DNA of 64,000 bases from Zhongshania sp. Its GTDB lineage: Bacteria > Pseudomonadota > Gammaproteobacteria > Pseudomonadales > Spongiibacteraceae. The position numbers were made by a program, and so were the translations under genes. Shown in pieces: positions 1 to 8,597 of this stretch. The DNA is taken from assembly GCF_029212375.1 (NCBI RefSeq), contig NZ_JARGNU010000011.1, positions 62,001 to 126,000 of the forward strand, given 5' to 3'. Each line of letters begins with the position of its first letter. The first letter of the stretch is position 1. Below the pieces are notes generated by a model. It was not told the DNA's origin. It searched no databases and worked only from the letters and a program-made list of their open reading frames with translations.

Positions 1-998
1 TCGGCGAGAATTTCTCGGCCACCTGCAGTTACCACACCGCATTCAGATAAGCGCGCAATACCGTCTACATCCAGCTCAACATTTGCTCTCGCCATCGCCG
101 CATAATAGTCATCAGACACGAGTATACGCTTGGCGCCCATGGGGTAGTCGGGGGTTAACTTGGCCCGTAATACGGGATCACTAATATATTTTTTTATATA
201 GCGACGGTGCATCCACAGAGCAATGCGCCGATGCAAGCTACGCCCCTGCATTATTGGATAAATCAGCAGCTCATTGCGCAACCAAATACTAAACCGATAG
301 TAGCGAGCCACGAGAGGGATACGCGCCGACAGCCACTGCTCCCACGCCTTATAAGGCCTGTCGAGTTTGGGAATAACCCAGTTCGCACTGCGCTGAAAAA
401 CCGTGAGCTTCGCCACTTGCGGCGCAATTTGCGGAATAAACTGCAGCGCGCTGGCGGCATTGCCAATCACCACCACACGCTTGCCTGCCAGCTCAACACG
501 GTGATCCCACGCCGCCGAATGAAACTGCGGCCCCACAAAGCTAACTTGCCCCGGCAGCCGCGGCGTAAACGGATGATGTAACTGCCCTACCGCAGTAACT
601 AAAAACTGGCACTGCCACTCATCACCGTTAGCGCTGCGCAAATGCCAGCACTGCGCCGCCTCATCATATTGCGCGCTGCCAAGCTCCACGCCAAAATGAA
701 TATGCGCATACAAGCCGTATTTTTTGGCGGTGCCCTTTAAATAATCAAATATCTGCGGCTGTTCAGCCCATTTATATTGCCAGTCAGCATTGTGTTCAAA
801 GGAATAGCTATACAGCGCCGAGGCAATATCGCACTCCGCGCCCGGATAGTGATTCTCTCGCCAAGTACCGCCGACCTCATCGGCCTTTTCCAAAATAACG
901 AAATCGCTAATACCCGCTTTTTGAAGTTGAATGGCCACACCCAAACCTGAAAATCCAGCACCAACTATAATGATTTTACGGGTATTAAGCTTTGTCAC
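1..998 (-). CDS. Flavin-containing / Baeyer-Villiger-type monooxygenase (C-terminus cut off)
   Basis: Reading the minus strand from a GTG at 998 gives about 332 residues with no stop before the window edge. The N-terminus has an FAD-binding GxGxxG (IVGAGFSGLG). A later FVGPQFHSAAW matches the Baeyer-Villiger fingerprint FxGxxxHxxxW. A second Rossmann glycine motif (VVVIGNAASA) should bind NADPH. Such enzymes insert oxygen next to a ketone, giving an ester or lactone, or oxidise soft heteroatoms. GTG 998 is preferred over GTG 1004 because GGAGAG sits just upstream at the right distance. The gene is divergent from the AraC regulator, and a 17-bp box lies about 75 bp upstream. The substrate is unknown. 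Confidence 0.88.
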   Translation of the reverse strand, partial: MTKLNTRKIIIVGAGFSGLGVAIQLQKAGISDFVILEKADEVGGTWRENHYPGAECDIASALYSYSFEHNADWQYKWAEQPQIFDYLKGTAKKYGLYAHIHFGVELGSAQYDEAAQCWHLRSANGDEWQCQFLVTAVGQLHHPFTPRLPGQVSFVGPQFHSAAWDHRVELAGKRVVVIGNAASALQFIPQIAPQVAKLTVFQRSANWVIPKLDRPYKAWEQWLSARIPLVARYYRFSIWLRNELLIYPIMQGRSLHRRIALWMHRRYIKKYISDPVLRAKLTPDYPMGAKRILVSDDYYAAMARANVELDVDGIARLSECGVVTAGGREILA

Positions 999-1071
999 TG
1001 GCACTCTCCACGTGTGTGTTTACTTACTTTCCGCTACGCCGAGCAGTATCCATTCAGAATCTGTGCTAATA

Positions 1072-1088
1072 ATTAGCATTTGACGACA
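1072..1088 (-). promoter_or_regulatory. 17-bp box, copy 1 (candidate AraC-family operator)
   Basis: On the minus strand this reads TGTCGTCAAATGCTAAT. Two near-identical copies lie in direct repeat at 2207-2244, upstream of the TonB receptor. This copy lies between the monooxygenase and the divergent AraC gene. It overlaps a perfect dyad, TGCTAATAATTAGCA. The repetition and position suggest the site bound by the regulator encoded at 1115. Confidence 0.6.
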
Positions 1089-1114
1089 TATATCCGCTAA
1101 ACAGGACATCCACC

Positions 1115-2140
1115 ATGCGCCCCCTTATTCGCTCGTCTTCACTTAGCGGCTATCAAGAGTTGGTTCGTGAATTGGGTGCCGACCCTACGCCTTTTATTAG
1201 CCAATTGAATTTAGACCCAAAACGGCTCGGGGATTTTGACTACTTAATTTTTTACCACCACCTTATGCAAATATTAGAAAACTCTGCCGTCGAACTAAAC
1301 TGCCCCGACTTTGGCTTGCAGCTGTCTAAAAAGCAAAACCTAGAAACCTTGGGCCCAATCGCCATTATGGCTCGCGCCTCCAACACCGTGCGCGATGCCA
1401 TGCTCTGCGTCGCTCGGTATATCTCGTATCACAGCCCCGCATTGAAACTTTCTCTCGATGATAAAACGGCGCCCAACTTCCCGCGCCTAATAGTAGAAAT
1501 AGATGTGCCAGACCTTCCCTATCGACGCCAAACTATTGAGCTTGCCATGGGCTTAACCGCCAATGTGCACGGCCTTCTCACTGAATATCGCTACAAGCCA
1601 GACGCTATCTTGTTTCGACATACTCGTGAGCTCGACATTAATCGCTACCGACGCCACTTTGGCTGCCCCGTTTTATTCGGCCAAGAAACAAACGCCCTAG
1701 TGTTAACCCCAGAACAATTCAATTTACCTATTCGCACGGCCAATACCTTTCAGCGCGAAATGATGACCAACTATGTCGCCAAGAAAAGCCGCACCAATCC
1801 CGTCACGTTATTCGAGCAAACACGGTTTATTGTTAGCCGATTACTCCCCACCCAGCACTGCAACATTAAAAGCGTTGCCGAAGAGTTATTCATGCACCCT
1901 CGCACTCTGCAACGTCGGCTTAAAAGCGAGGGGCATATCTTTGAGCAAGTTCTCGACGATATCCGTCGCACCGAAGCACAGAGTTTTTTGGCCGAACAAC
2001 GTATGCCCATGGCCCAAATTGCTGGCTTACTAGGCTACCAAGAGCAGAGTTCGTTTAATCGAGCAGTAAAGCGCTGGTTTGGCGTTACCCCAAATAGCTA
2101 CAGAAAATCCTTTCAAAACAGGCAAATCCCACCGCAGTAA
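1115..2140 (+). CDS. AraC-family transcriptional regulator (Arabinose_bd + HTH_18 type)
   Basis: This is a 341-residue regulator. An N-terminal ligand-sensing domain of the Arabinose_bd (PF12625) type covers about residues 20-205. A C-terminal double helix-turn-helix covers the last 100 residues, with HPRTLQRRLKSEG in the first HTH and GYQEQSSFNRAVKRWFGVTP in the second. Length and layout fit the OruR/ArgR-like branch, which usually activates catabolic genes in response to a small hydrophobic or amino-acid-derived ligand. It lies between a divergent monooxygenase and a co-oriented TonB receptor. The 17-bp boxes on both sides make those two genes the likely targets. Confidence 0.9.
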   Translation: MRPLIRSSSLSGYQELVRELGADPTPFISQLNLDPKRLGDFDYLIFYHHLMQILENSAVELNCPDFGLQLSKKQNLETLGPIAIMARASNTVRDAMLCVARYISYHSPALKLSLDDKTAPNFPRLIVEIDVPDLPYRRQTIELAMGLTANVHGLLTEYRYKPDAILFRHTRELDINRYRRHFGCPVLFGQETNALVLTPEQFNLPIRTANTFQREMMTNYVAKKSRTNPVTLFEQTRFIVSRLLPTQHCNIKSVAEELFMHPRTLQRRLKSEGHIFEQVLDDIRRTEAQSFLAEQRMPMAQIAGLLGYQEQSSFNRAVKRWFGVTPNSYRKSFQNRQIPPQ

Positions 2141-2206
2141 ACTAGACTCCAGGCCACTTATTCTGCCGTGGAGGCTAAATTAAATGTCATTATTGCCAGC
2201 TCAAAA

Positions 2207-2244
2207 TGTCATCAAATGCTAATATTATGTCGCCAAATACTAAT
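2207..2244 (+). promoter_or_regulatory. 17-bp boxes, copies 2 and 3, in tandem
   Basis: TGTCATCAAATGCTAAT (2207-2223) and TGTCGCCAAATACTAAT (2228-2244) are direct repeats starting 21 bp apart, two helical turns. This is typical of AraC-family activator sites. They lie about 90-130 bp upstream of the TonB receptor start. The third copy is at 1072-1088 on the other strand. Confidence 0.62.
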
Positions 2245-2334
2245 ATATTCACTGTAAACTTCGGCATTGTTCGACCTTAAACTCCACCGACAAAAACAAC
2301 AATATATTTGTATTAATCTGGAAGGATTTTAGCC

Positions 2335-4770
2335 ATGCCAAACCGCTCTCTATTGCCATTATTCAAAGGGAAAAAACTGCTACGCAGCAGTCTCTACATA
2401 GCCATTGCCGCCAGCGCCAACGTCGCAAGCGCAGGGCCCATGCTAGAGGAAGTCCTCGTTACCGCGCAAAAGCGCAGCCAGAGCACCCAAGACATCCCTG
2501 TAGCCGTCACCGGCATGACCGACACCCAACTAGATAAATACGGCTTTGAAAACGCCAGCGACATTGCGGCACAAGTACCCAATATGCAGGTCAGCGGCCC
2601 CTACGGCGACATTCAACCAATATTTTCAATTCGCGGCGTGAGCATGTCTGACTACAGTTCCAACCAAGCCAGCCCGATTGGCGTCTACGTTGACGAAACT
2701 TATCTGGCCCCTGTTTACAGCCATGGCGCTAACTTTTTTGATATAGAGCGCCTAGAAGTACTGCGCGGCCCCCAAGGCACGCTCTACGGTAAAAATACAA
2801 CTGGCGGCGCCATAAATATCATTACCCGCACCCCCCAATTTAGTGACGAACCAAGCAATTACATCAAGCTCGGCGCTGGCAGCTACAATGCAACCAGTGC
2901 CGAAGCTGGCGCAGAAACCCAGCTCATCGACGGAGTTTTAGCCGCGCGCGGCGCCTTAAGTTTTAAACGCGACGACGGTTACGCAGATATTGTTGGCCGC
3001 AGTGAAAATGGCGCCCAAACCGACTTTCAAGGCGGCCGACTTGCCCTACATTTCGCGCCCAACGACACCTGGGACACCGTATTCAAATACACCGTCTCCG
3101 GCAACGACGCCCTTAGCACGCCCGCCCGAAACGAAGGTCGCACCGACCTACTCGGCGCCCCAAACTCAGATTACAACGGATACTCGCGGCAAAGTCGTAA
3201 CTTAGATTTTCACGAAACCGAAGCCAATGAGGTCGGCGCCCTTATAACCAACACCAATATTGCGGGCTTAACCGTTACCTTTGCTGGCGATGGTTACTCG
3301 ATAACCTCAGTAACGTCTTACTACGACGCTGATTATTACCAGAAAGCCGATACTGATGGCTCGCCCAACGATTTGCTCACCATCACATGGTCTTCGGACA
3401 CCATTGGCTACAGCCAGGATCTGCGCTTCGCGTCTGAGTACGAGGGCATGTTCAATATCATCGCCGGTGTCTACTATGGCTACGAAGATCAGTACATGCA
3501 CAATATCTACGATATTTTCGACACCCCACCGGATGTGCGCGTAGGTGTTGCAAAGCCCGATACGGCCCAGCAATACCCCTTCTTGCTAGATTACGGCATG
3601 CTAGATCAACGCATGGAAACCAAAAAAACCAGTCTCGCCGCCTATTCACAAATGCGCTTTGATTTTAGCGACACCTTCGGCATGGACTTAGGTTTGCGCT
3701 ATACCAAAGACGGCAATAAACAAAGCTACTTCAATATTTCCCGCATTGGTTACGACGGCAGCCCGCGCGGCACCTATGTACCCGGCAACACTAGCGGCGT
3801 AGACGACGCGTACATTTCACTACCCTTATCCCAATCGCAACTAGTGGATATTCTCGGCGACCCAACACTATTACTAAACCTGCTAAGCCTTGGCTACACA
3901 CACGGCGCGTATACCCTTGATTCTGGCCCCAAGTTAGAGGCCAACGAAGCAGAGTGGACCGGTAAACTGGGATTTGACTATCGTGTTAATGAAGACGTAA
4001 TGGTCTATGTTAGTGCAAGCCACGGTTACCGCAGCGGCAGTTTCAACGGCGGCGCTTACTACCTTGCTCGGCCCATCGAAACCGCGTACGCATCGCCAGA
4101 ATATATAGATGCCTTTGAACTTGGTTTTAAAGCCGATTTACTAGACAACAGCATGCGCCTAAATGCCGCACTGTTTTCCTATGACTACACCGACCAGCAA
4201 TTTATAAACGTCGTTGGTTTCTCTAACTTCCTTGAAAATGCCGGTAGCTCAAAAATTGCCGGTGCAGAAGCGGAACTATGGGCACGCATAACAGAAAAAC
4301 TCACTTTGCAAATTGGCTTTGGTTATTTGCATACCGAATTTTCTGAGCTCACTTTAGCAAACACCGAAACCATTGCTGACGCTGACGACCGCGTTGACCT
4401 AAGCGGCAACGAACTCATCTCTGCTCCCGAATTTAACTACAGCATCTCGCTGGACTACGACATTTGGGAAAATGAGCAGGGCTACCTAACCACCAACATC
4501 AACGCCAACTTCCAAGATGACCAATGGTATAGCGCCTACAATGATCAATACGGCTACGACGCTATTCGCCAAGACGCGTATTGGTTGTTTAATGCACGAA
4601 CCAGTTGGCACGCTAGCGACGACAGCTATTCAGTGTCGTTGTGGGTAAAAAACCTTATGGATGAAGAATACGACAGCTACGCAATTAATCTGCAAGCGGG
4701 CTTTGGCCACGACAACTACCTTGCGGGCCCACCACGCAGCTACGGCGCCGAAGTTACCTACCGCTTTTAA
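2335..4770 (+). CDS. TonB-dependent outer-membrane receptor
   Basis: This 811-residue protein has a signal peptide (hydrophobic stretch around residues 18-33). A TonB-box region follows (EEVLVTAQKRSQSTQDIPVA), then a plug domain with LRGPQGTLYGKNTTGGAINI around residues 143-162, then a long beta-barrel ending in the aromatic YRF. The LVTAQKR/STQDIPVAV signature marks the subgroup that expands in degraders of hydrophobic compounds, rather than classic siderophore receptors. AGGA-type ribosome site GGAAGGA precedes the ATG. The two tandem 17-bp boxes upstream suggest control by the adjacent AraC regulator. The likely role is energised uptake of the substrate handled by the neighbouring monooxygenase; that substrate is not deducible here. 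Confidence 0.93.
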   Translation: MPNRSLLPLFKGKKLLRSSLYIAIAASANVASAGPMLEEVLVTAQKRSQSTQDIPVAVTGMTDTQLDKYGFENASDIAAQVPNMQVSGPYGDIQPIFSIRGVSMSDYSSNQASPIGVYVDETYLAPVYSHGANFFDIERLEVLRGPQGTLYGKNTTGGAINIITRTPQFSDEPSNYIKLGAGSYNATSAEAGAETQLIDGVLAARGALSFKRDDGYADIVGRSENGAQTDFQGGRLALHFAPNDTWDTVFKYTVSGNDALSTPARNEGRTDLLGAPNSDYNGYSRQSRNLDFHETEANEVGALITNTNIAGLTVTFAGDGYSITSVTSYYDADYYQKADTDGSPNDLLTITWSSDTIGYSQDLRFASEYEGMFNIIAGVYYGYEDQYMHNIYDIFDTPPDVRVGVAKPDTAQQYPFLLDYGMLDQRMETKKTSLAAYSQMRFDFSDTFGMDLGLRYTKDGNKQSYFNISRIGYDGSPRGTYVPGNTSGVDDAYISLPLSQSQLVDILGDPTLLLNLLSLGYTHGAYTLDSGPKLEANEAEWTGKLGFDYRVNEDVMVYVSASHGYRSGSFNGGAYYLARPIETAYASPEYIDAFELGFKADLLDNSMRLNAALFSYDYTDQQFINVVGFSNFLENAGSSKIAGAEAELWARITEKLTLQIGFGYLHTEFSELTLANTETIADADDRVDLSGNELISAPEFNYSISLDYDIWENEQGYLTTNINANFQDDQWYSAYNDQYGYDAIRQDAYWLFNARTSWHASDDSYSVSLWVKNLMDEEYDSYAINLQAGFGHDNYLAGPPRSYGAEVTYRF

Positions 4771-4799
4771 GCTGTAGCAAACTAACGCTAAACCCCGCC

Positions 4800-4833
4800 G
4801 TAAAGTGCTGCGCAAGAACGCGCAGCACTTTAC
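4800..4833 (+). terminator. Perfect 14-bp stem-loop after the TonB receptor
   Basis: GTAAAGTGCTGCGC and its exact complement are separated by the loop AAGAAC, 30 bp after the receptor stop codon. There is no U-tract after the stem. It may be a weak or Rho-assisted terminator or a 3' stability element. Confidence 0.5.
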
Positions 4834-5013
4834 GCCCAGCCCCAATATTTACCATTCTAGCCAAACCCGCCAGCCAGAAATTCAACGCCACCAACAATCA
4901 AACACATCAATTATGCTGCGCAATCTACGTATTGAAAACCAGCCACCGAACTGTGCATTATAGAACGCTGAACTCATCCATTCCGTGACCCCACCGGAAT
5001 AGGAGCCATAGCC

Positions 5014-5724
5014 ATGCACCCCACAAAACTTGCTAACGCCAAGCCCAACCCGACCGCTCTAGGCCAATTATTAGTATCTGGCGGCTTTATTACTGCCAGC
5101 ACCTTGCAACAGGCTTTAAGTACGCAGCGCTGGAGCCAGCGCCGCCTAGGCGACGTGCTAGTTCAACGCCATGAACTCAGCAACATTGAAAAGCAAGCCG
5201 TACTCAAACTACAGAAAACCCTCAAAGAACACACTCACGCGATTAAAGAAAACGGTGAAATGCCGCAATCGCTACAGCTCAGCTTAGGCCAACTGCTTGT
5301 CGAAAATGGCGAAATTACTCACCAGCAACTCAACGCCGCATTAGCCGAGCACAGTCTGCAACACCGCCGTCTTGGCGAGATATTAATTGACCAACAACTA
5401 ATCAGTCCAAGCCGCCTCGCCTGCTGGTTACAATTACAGAAAAAACTATTTAGCGCCGCTGCGGTAGCGGCATGGATAATGACAAGCAGCGGCAATGTGG
5501 CCGCTGGCGAAAACCAGCAAAATCTCTGGCAAAAATTTATTAGTGGCAACTTAATCCCGACCAGCACCACCGACACCAAACACGCATGGGGCCAGCAGAG
5601 TACGGACAACCTGCCAAGATTAAGTATTAAGCACCGCGACCTCAGCGAATTGAGCCGCAGCCGCGACGGCACACTCTCGCTCAGATTTGGCCAAAAAGGC
5701 CTGAATATTGTTAAGCGGTTTTAG
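5014..5724 (+). CDS. Protein with two MshEN/GspE-N-like repeats, function unknown
   Basis: This is 236 residues with two similar modules at about 17-60 and 93-136. Both follow LGQLLV-x2-G-x-IT...L..AL...RRLG(D/E)(V/I)L, the pattern of the N-terminal domain of type II secretion/pilus ATPases. In MshE-type proteins that fold can bind cyclic di-GMP. No ATPase domain follows. After residue 145 there is a hydrophobic stretch (LFSAAAVAAWIMTSSG), then a polar C-terminal tail of about 60 residues, so it may be membrane anchored. It is single, between the TonB receptor and a convergent DUF4345 gene. A role in second-messenger sensing or envelope assembly is inference only. Confidence 0.6.
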   Translation: MHPTKLANAKPNPTALGQLLVSGGFITASTLQQALSTQRWSQRRLGDVLVQRHELSNIEKQAVLKLQKTLKEHTHAIKENGEMPQSLQLSLGQLLVENGEITHQQLNAALAEHSLQHRRLGEILIDQQLISPSRLACWLQLQKKLFSAAAVAAWIMTSSGNVAAGENQQNLWQKFISGNLIPTSTTDTKHAWGQQSTDNLPRLSIKHRDLSELSRSRDGTLSLRFGQKGLNIVKRF

Positions 5725-5833
5725 TTTCCGCAGCCGCATTACGTAATTTTAGCTACCCGCACACCCAAATCACATACTGGCGCTACATGCGCACGAGAGA
5801 TTACCACGCACAGTAATCGGTTAATCACCTATA

Positions 5834-6262
5834 TTACCAAGAAGTCACTTTCGAAAATTTTCTGATGTAATAGAACCAGAACATCAACCCTGGCATAAGA
5901 AAAAGCTCAATTAACAAGGCAATAATGATAAATCCGGAGCCTACCGACGATGCCGGAAAACCGACCATGAATATTGATAATACCCGAGCGATGCCTCCCA
6001 AAAAAACCACAAATAATGCGCCGTTCAGAATTGTGGCGTACTTTTTTACATCTTTGAGACAAACTAATAGCAACACCCCATAAGCAAACCAGATAGTACC
6101 GACAAACCTAATTTGGCTGTCTAGAACAGAGTCCGCTAATGCTAAGTCGTTGATCCCGAGTCCTATCCCTCGCCAAGCAGATGGACCTACAAGTATATCC
6201 ATCAAACCAGTAAGTAAGGGAAGCAAGGCCCAAATGGCTACAACAAACTTAAAAAATTTCAT
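5834..6262 (-). CDS. DUF4345-type small membrane protein
   Basis: This is 142 residues with about four hydrophobic helices. Length, helix spacing and the GLMDILVGPSAWRGIGLG region near residues 19-36 resemble DUF4345 inner-membrane proteins, whose function is not known. It is the last gene of the minus-strand group with the acyl-CoA dehydrogenase at 6340, 77 bp downstream of it. Whether it takes part in the catabolic pathway or is simply a neighbour cannot be told from sequence. Confidence 0.6.
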   Translation of the reverse strand: MKFFKFVVAIWALLPLLTGLMDILVGPSAWRGIGLGINDLALADSVLDSQIRFVGTIWFAYGVLLLVCLKDVKKYATILNGALFVVFLGGIARVLSIFMVGFPASSVGSGFIIIALLIELFLMPGLMFWFYYIRKFSKVTSW

Positions 6263-6339
6263 TCTATTCCCTGCGCATATTCAGCAAAATTGCCCAGGCC
6301 ACCCTCTCGGCGCTGCCTAGGCATTCTCCAAAAGGCTCA

Positions 6340-7485
6340 TTAGCCCCGACCAAGCATTGATCTGGCAATAACTTCTTTCATGATTTCAGAGGTGCCGCCG
6401 TAAATCGTTTGGACTCGTGCATCAACGAAGAATCGAGAAATCGGATATTCCTTTGTGTATCCATAACCGCCAAATAACCGTAGGCATTCATTAACCGTCT
6501 TCCACTGCATTTCCGTAGCCGACAATTTAACTATCGCCGCTTGCTCTACGGTCATTTCGCCGCGTTTATAGGCCGCCGTGCATTTTTCAACATAGGCGGT
6601 GTTTATCTCCAGCTCAGCTTTTACTTCTGCCAACTTAAAGCGAGAATTTTGAAAGGCGCCGACTTTTTGACCAAAGGCACTACGCTGCTGAACATAATCC
6701 AGCGTAATCGCAAGGGCGCCTCGTGCCGCACCAATAGCGCAGGCGGCAATACCCAGTCGCTCTCGCGGTAGCTCTTCCATGAGATAAGTAAAGCCTTTCC
6801 CCTCCTCGCCCAGCAGGGCATTCATGGGGACTCGTAAATCGTTAAAAAATAATTCGGCGGTATCGCTATCGTGCTGACCAAGTTTCTCGATTTGCTTACC
6901 GCGAGAAAATCCTGGTAACGAGGTATCTACCAAGAATAAAGAAACCCCTTTAGCGCCAGCCTTAGGATCAGTTTTTGCTGCAACAATAACCAGATCTGCA
7001 TGAATACCATTGGTAATAAAGACTTTTGAACCATTAAGTATATAGTCATCGCCATCGCGGATAGCAGATGTAGCAAGCGCGGCAAGATCACTGCCGGCGC
7101 CAGGCTCAGTCATTGCAATAGCACCAACAACATCGCCGGAAACCATCGCCGGCAACCACCGATCACACTGCTGCTTTGACCCTATACTCTGAATATAAGG
7201 CGCAACAATATTGGCGTGAATGTTATAGCCAGAAGACAAGCCAGAGTAACCCTTGCATGCAAGCTCCTCAATGATCATCAGAGCGACATCAAAACTCGTA
7301 TCGGCGGCGCCATATTCTTCCGAAAAATCAACACAAAGCATGCCGGCATCGCCAAGCTTCTTCCACAGGGCTTTGGGAACTAAGCCTGAACGCTCCCACG
7401 CTTCAAATTCCGAATCTACCTCTTGCTCTAGAAAGCGCAGCACCATGTCCCTAAATACAAGTAAGTCATCATTTGTCGCCGTCAT
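6340..7485 (-). CDS. Acyl-CoA dehydrogenase (FadE-like, LCAD-type C-terminus)
   Basis: This is 381 residues from ATG 7485. That start follows GGGGGAAT and is preferred over a 22-residue longer reading. Acyl-CoA dehydrogenase signatures are present: AMTEPGAGSDLA (FAD and substrate loop), the helical domain with QQRSAFGQKV, and RLFGGYGYTKEYP. The C-terminus reads YGGTSEIMKE, so the glutamate of the medium-chain YEGT motif is Gly, as in long-chain/isovaleryl-type enzymes. It should oxidise an acyl-CoA thioester to the enoyl-CoA and pass electrons to ETF. It is grouped with the SnoaL-like and StyC-like genes upstream and is about equal in length to the dehydrogenase at 8598. Confidence 0.9.
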   Translation of the reverse strand: MTATNDDLLVFRDMVLRFLEQEVDSEFEAWERSGLVPKALWKKLGDAGMLCVDFSEEYGAADTSFDVALMIIEELACKGYSGLSSGYNIHANIVAPYIQSIGSKQQCDRWLPAMVSGDVVGAIAMTEPGAGSDLAALATSAIRDGDDYILNGSKVFITNGIHADLVIVAAKTDPKAGAKGVSLFLVDTSLPGFSRGKQIEKLGQHDSDTAELFFNDLRVPMNALLGEEGKGFTYLMEELPRERLGIAACAIGAARGALAITLDYVQQRSAFGQKVGAFQNSRFKLAEVKAELEINTAYVEKCTAAYKRGEMTVEQAAIVKLSATEMQWKTVNECLRLFGGYGYTKEYPISRFFVDARVQTIYGGTSEIMKEVIARSMLGRG

Positions 7486-7547
7486 ATTCCCCCCGATCTT
7501 AATAAGATAAACCTCAAAAACTGTAACTCGCTTCGATTGCAGTACCC

Positions 7548-7931
7548 TCACGTCGGTGCTGACAGGCTCTTAGCCATCAATTCCTTTAGCATCATAATGC
7601 CTTGTAAAGGTCGAACCATAACTTTAAATTCTGTAATCTTCCCTAAATCATTAAAATGTATTATATCGACGCCATTTATAAATACCCCGTCCATTTCCAG
7701 TTCGAATTCGAGAACCGCAACGCCATTTTGAATGGTTTCATGGGTGTATACAAAAGTACCGTTGTTAAGTAAAGCCATCGCTGTTGAAAGATATTTTTTA
7801 ACGATCTTTTCGCCACGCTGAGCAGAATGAACTACGGGCGAAAAGAACACCGCATCTTTATCAATAATTTCATCCAATAATGTAGCGTCGAGAAACTCTA
7901 CATACTTGTGCCATTTATCAACTACATTCAT
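7548..7931 (-). CDS. SnoaL/NTF2-like protein
   Basis: This is 127 residues. It looks like a small cone-fold (NTF2-like) protein: an N-terminal helix with YVEFLDATLLDEIIDKDAVFFSP, then alternating strands ending in ITEFKVMVRPLQ. The fold hosts isomerases, dehydratases and hydrolases as well as non-catalytic proteins, so the reaction is not set. It lies 28 bp downstream of the StyC-like gene and 62 bp upstream of an acyl-CoA dehydrogenase, all on the same strand. A role in the same degradation route is inferred. Confidence 0.7.
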   Translation of the reverse strand: MNVVDKWHKYVEFLDATLLDEIIDKDAVFFSPVVHSAQRGEKIVKKYLSTAMALLNNGTFVYTHETIQNGVAVLEFELEMDGVFINGVDIIHFNDLGKITEFKVMVRPLQGIMMLKELMAKSLSAPT

Positions 7932-7959
7932 TGAGCTTTCCCTTACATTAAATTATTAA

Positions 7960-8444
7960 TTACGCTTCTTGCACGCCAAGCAAATGAAAATACAACATTG
8001 CTGACAAGGAGCACATCAAGCTTATTGCACCTAATAGGGCAGGTAAGAATGCGACCACACCCGCCCAATTAGACGCCCCCAATACGTTTTCACCCAGTGT
8101 TAGCCCGCGATTATGAGAAAACATACTAAATAGATAAAACATCGCATTCCCCCACACCGCAACCGCAATCCCAAGAGAAATCAAATTTTCTGCTTTTGGT
8201 CCCACCTGCAGCGCAGTAAGCGAAAACCCCAGCACTATCGCCATTAATCCATTCATCAACATACCGAGATGGAATGTTCGCCAGCCGGTAGATGAACCAA
8301 TAACGTCTAACGTAAAAATGCAGGTAAGGGATCTAATGAGATACCACCGATTAAGGAAAACACCAACATAAACCCGCCGAGCAAAGCAAGCAACAAGGAC
8401 GCAAGACCATGACTTAATAAACGAGAATTTATGCTTTTTGTCAT
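7960..8444 (-). pseudogene. StyC (styrene-oxide isomerase)-like membrane protein, one frameshift
   Basis: From ATG 8444 (AGAGG upstream) the minus strand encodes about 45 residues and then a TAG at 8307-8309. The next frame continues to 7960. Adding one base in the five-base run at 8314-8318 (T on the coding strand) joins them into about 161 residues with four likely membrane helices. The joined product matches what I recall of StyC along its length: GWRTFHLGMLMNG (His and Asn of the haem site region) and NAMFYLFSMFSHNRGLTLG. StyC isomerises an epoxide to an aldehyde in the membrane. The break is either a sequencing error in a homopolymer or a real recent inactivation. Confidence 0.68.
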
Positions 8445-8511
8445 TATTATATTCCTCTAATCAAAGGTATATCACCGCTAATGTAAATAGCAGAATTTTT
8501 CTACTTCGATT

Positions 8512-8533
8512 AAAAAAGCCCGGCGAACCAGGC
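8512..8533 (-). terminator. Rho-independent terminator with UUCG loop
   Basis: On the minus strand GCCTGG, loop TTCG, CCGGGC is followed directly by six T. It lies 65 bp after the stop of the acyl-CoA dehydrogenase at 8598. It therefore ends the nine-gene unit that begins with the P450 and separates it from the StyC-like unit. Confidence 0.85.
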
Positions 8534-8597
8534 AAAAATGGCGAATCTTCACTTTTTATAAAAATCCACCAATGGGGTTAACATTGGCAAACAGTCG

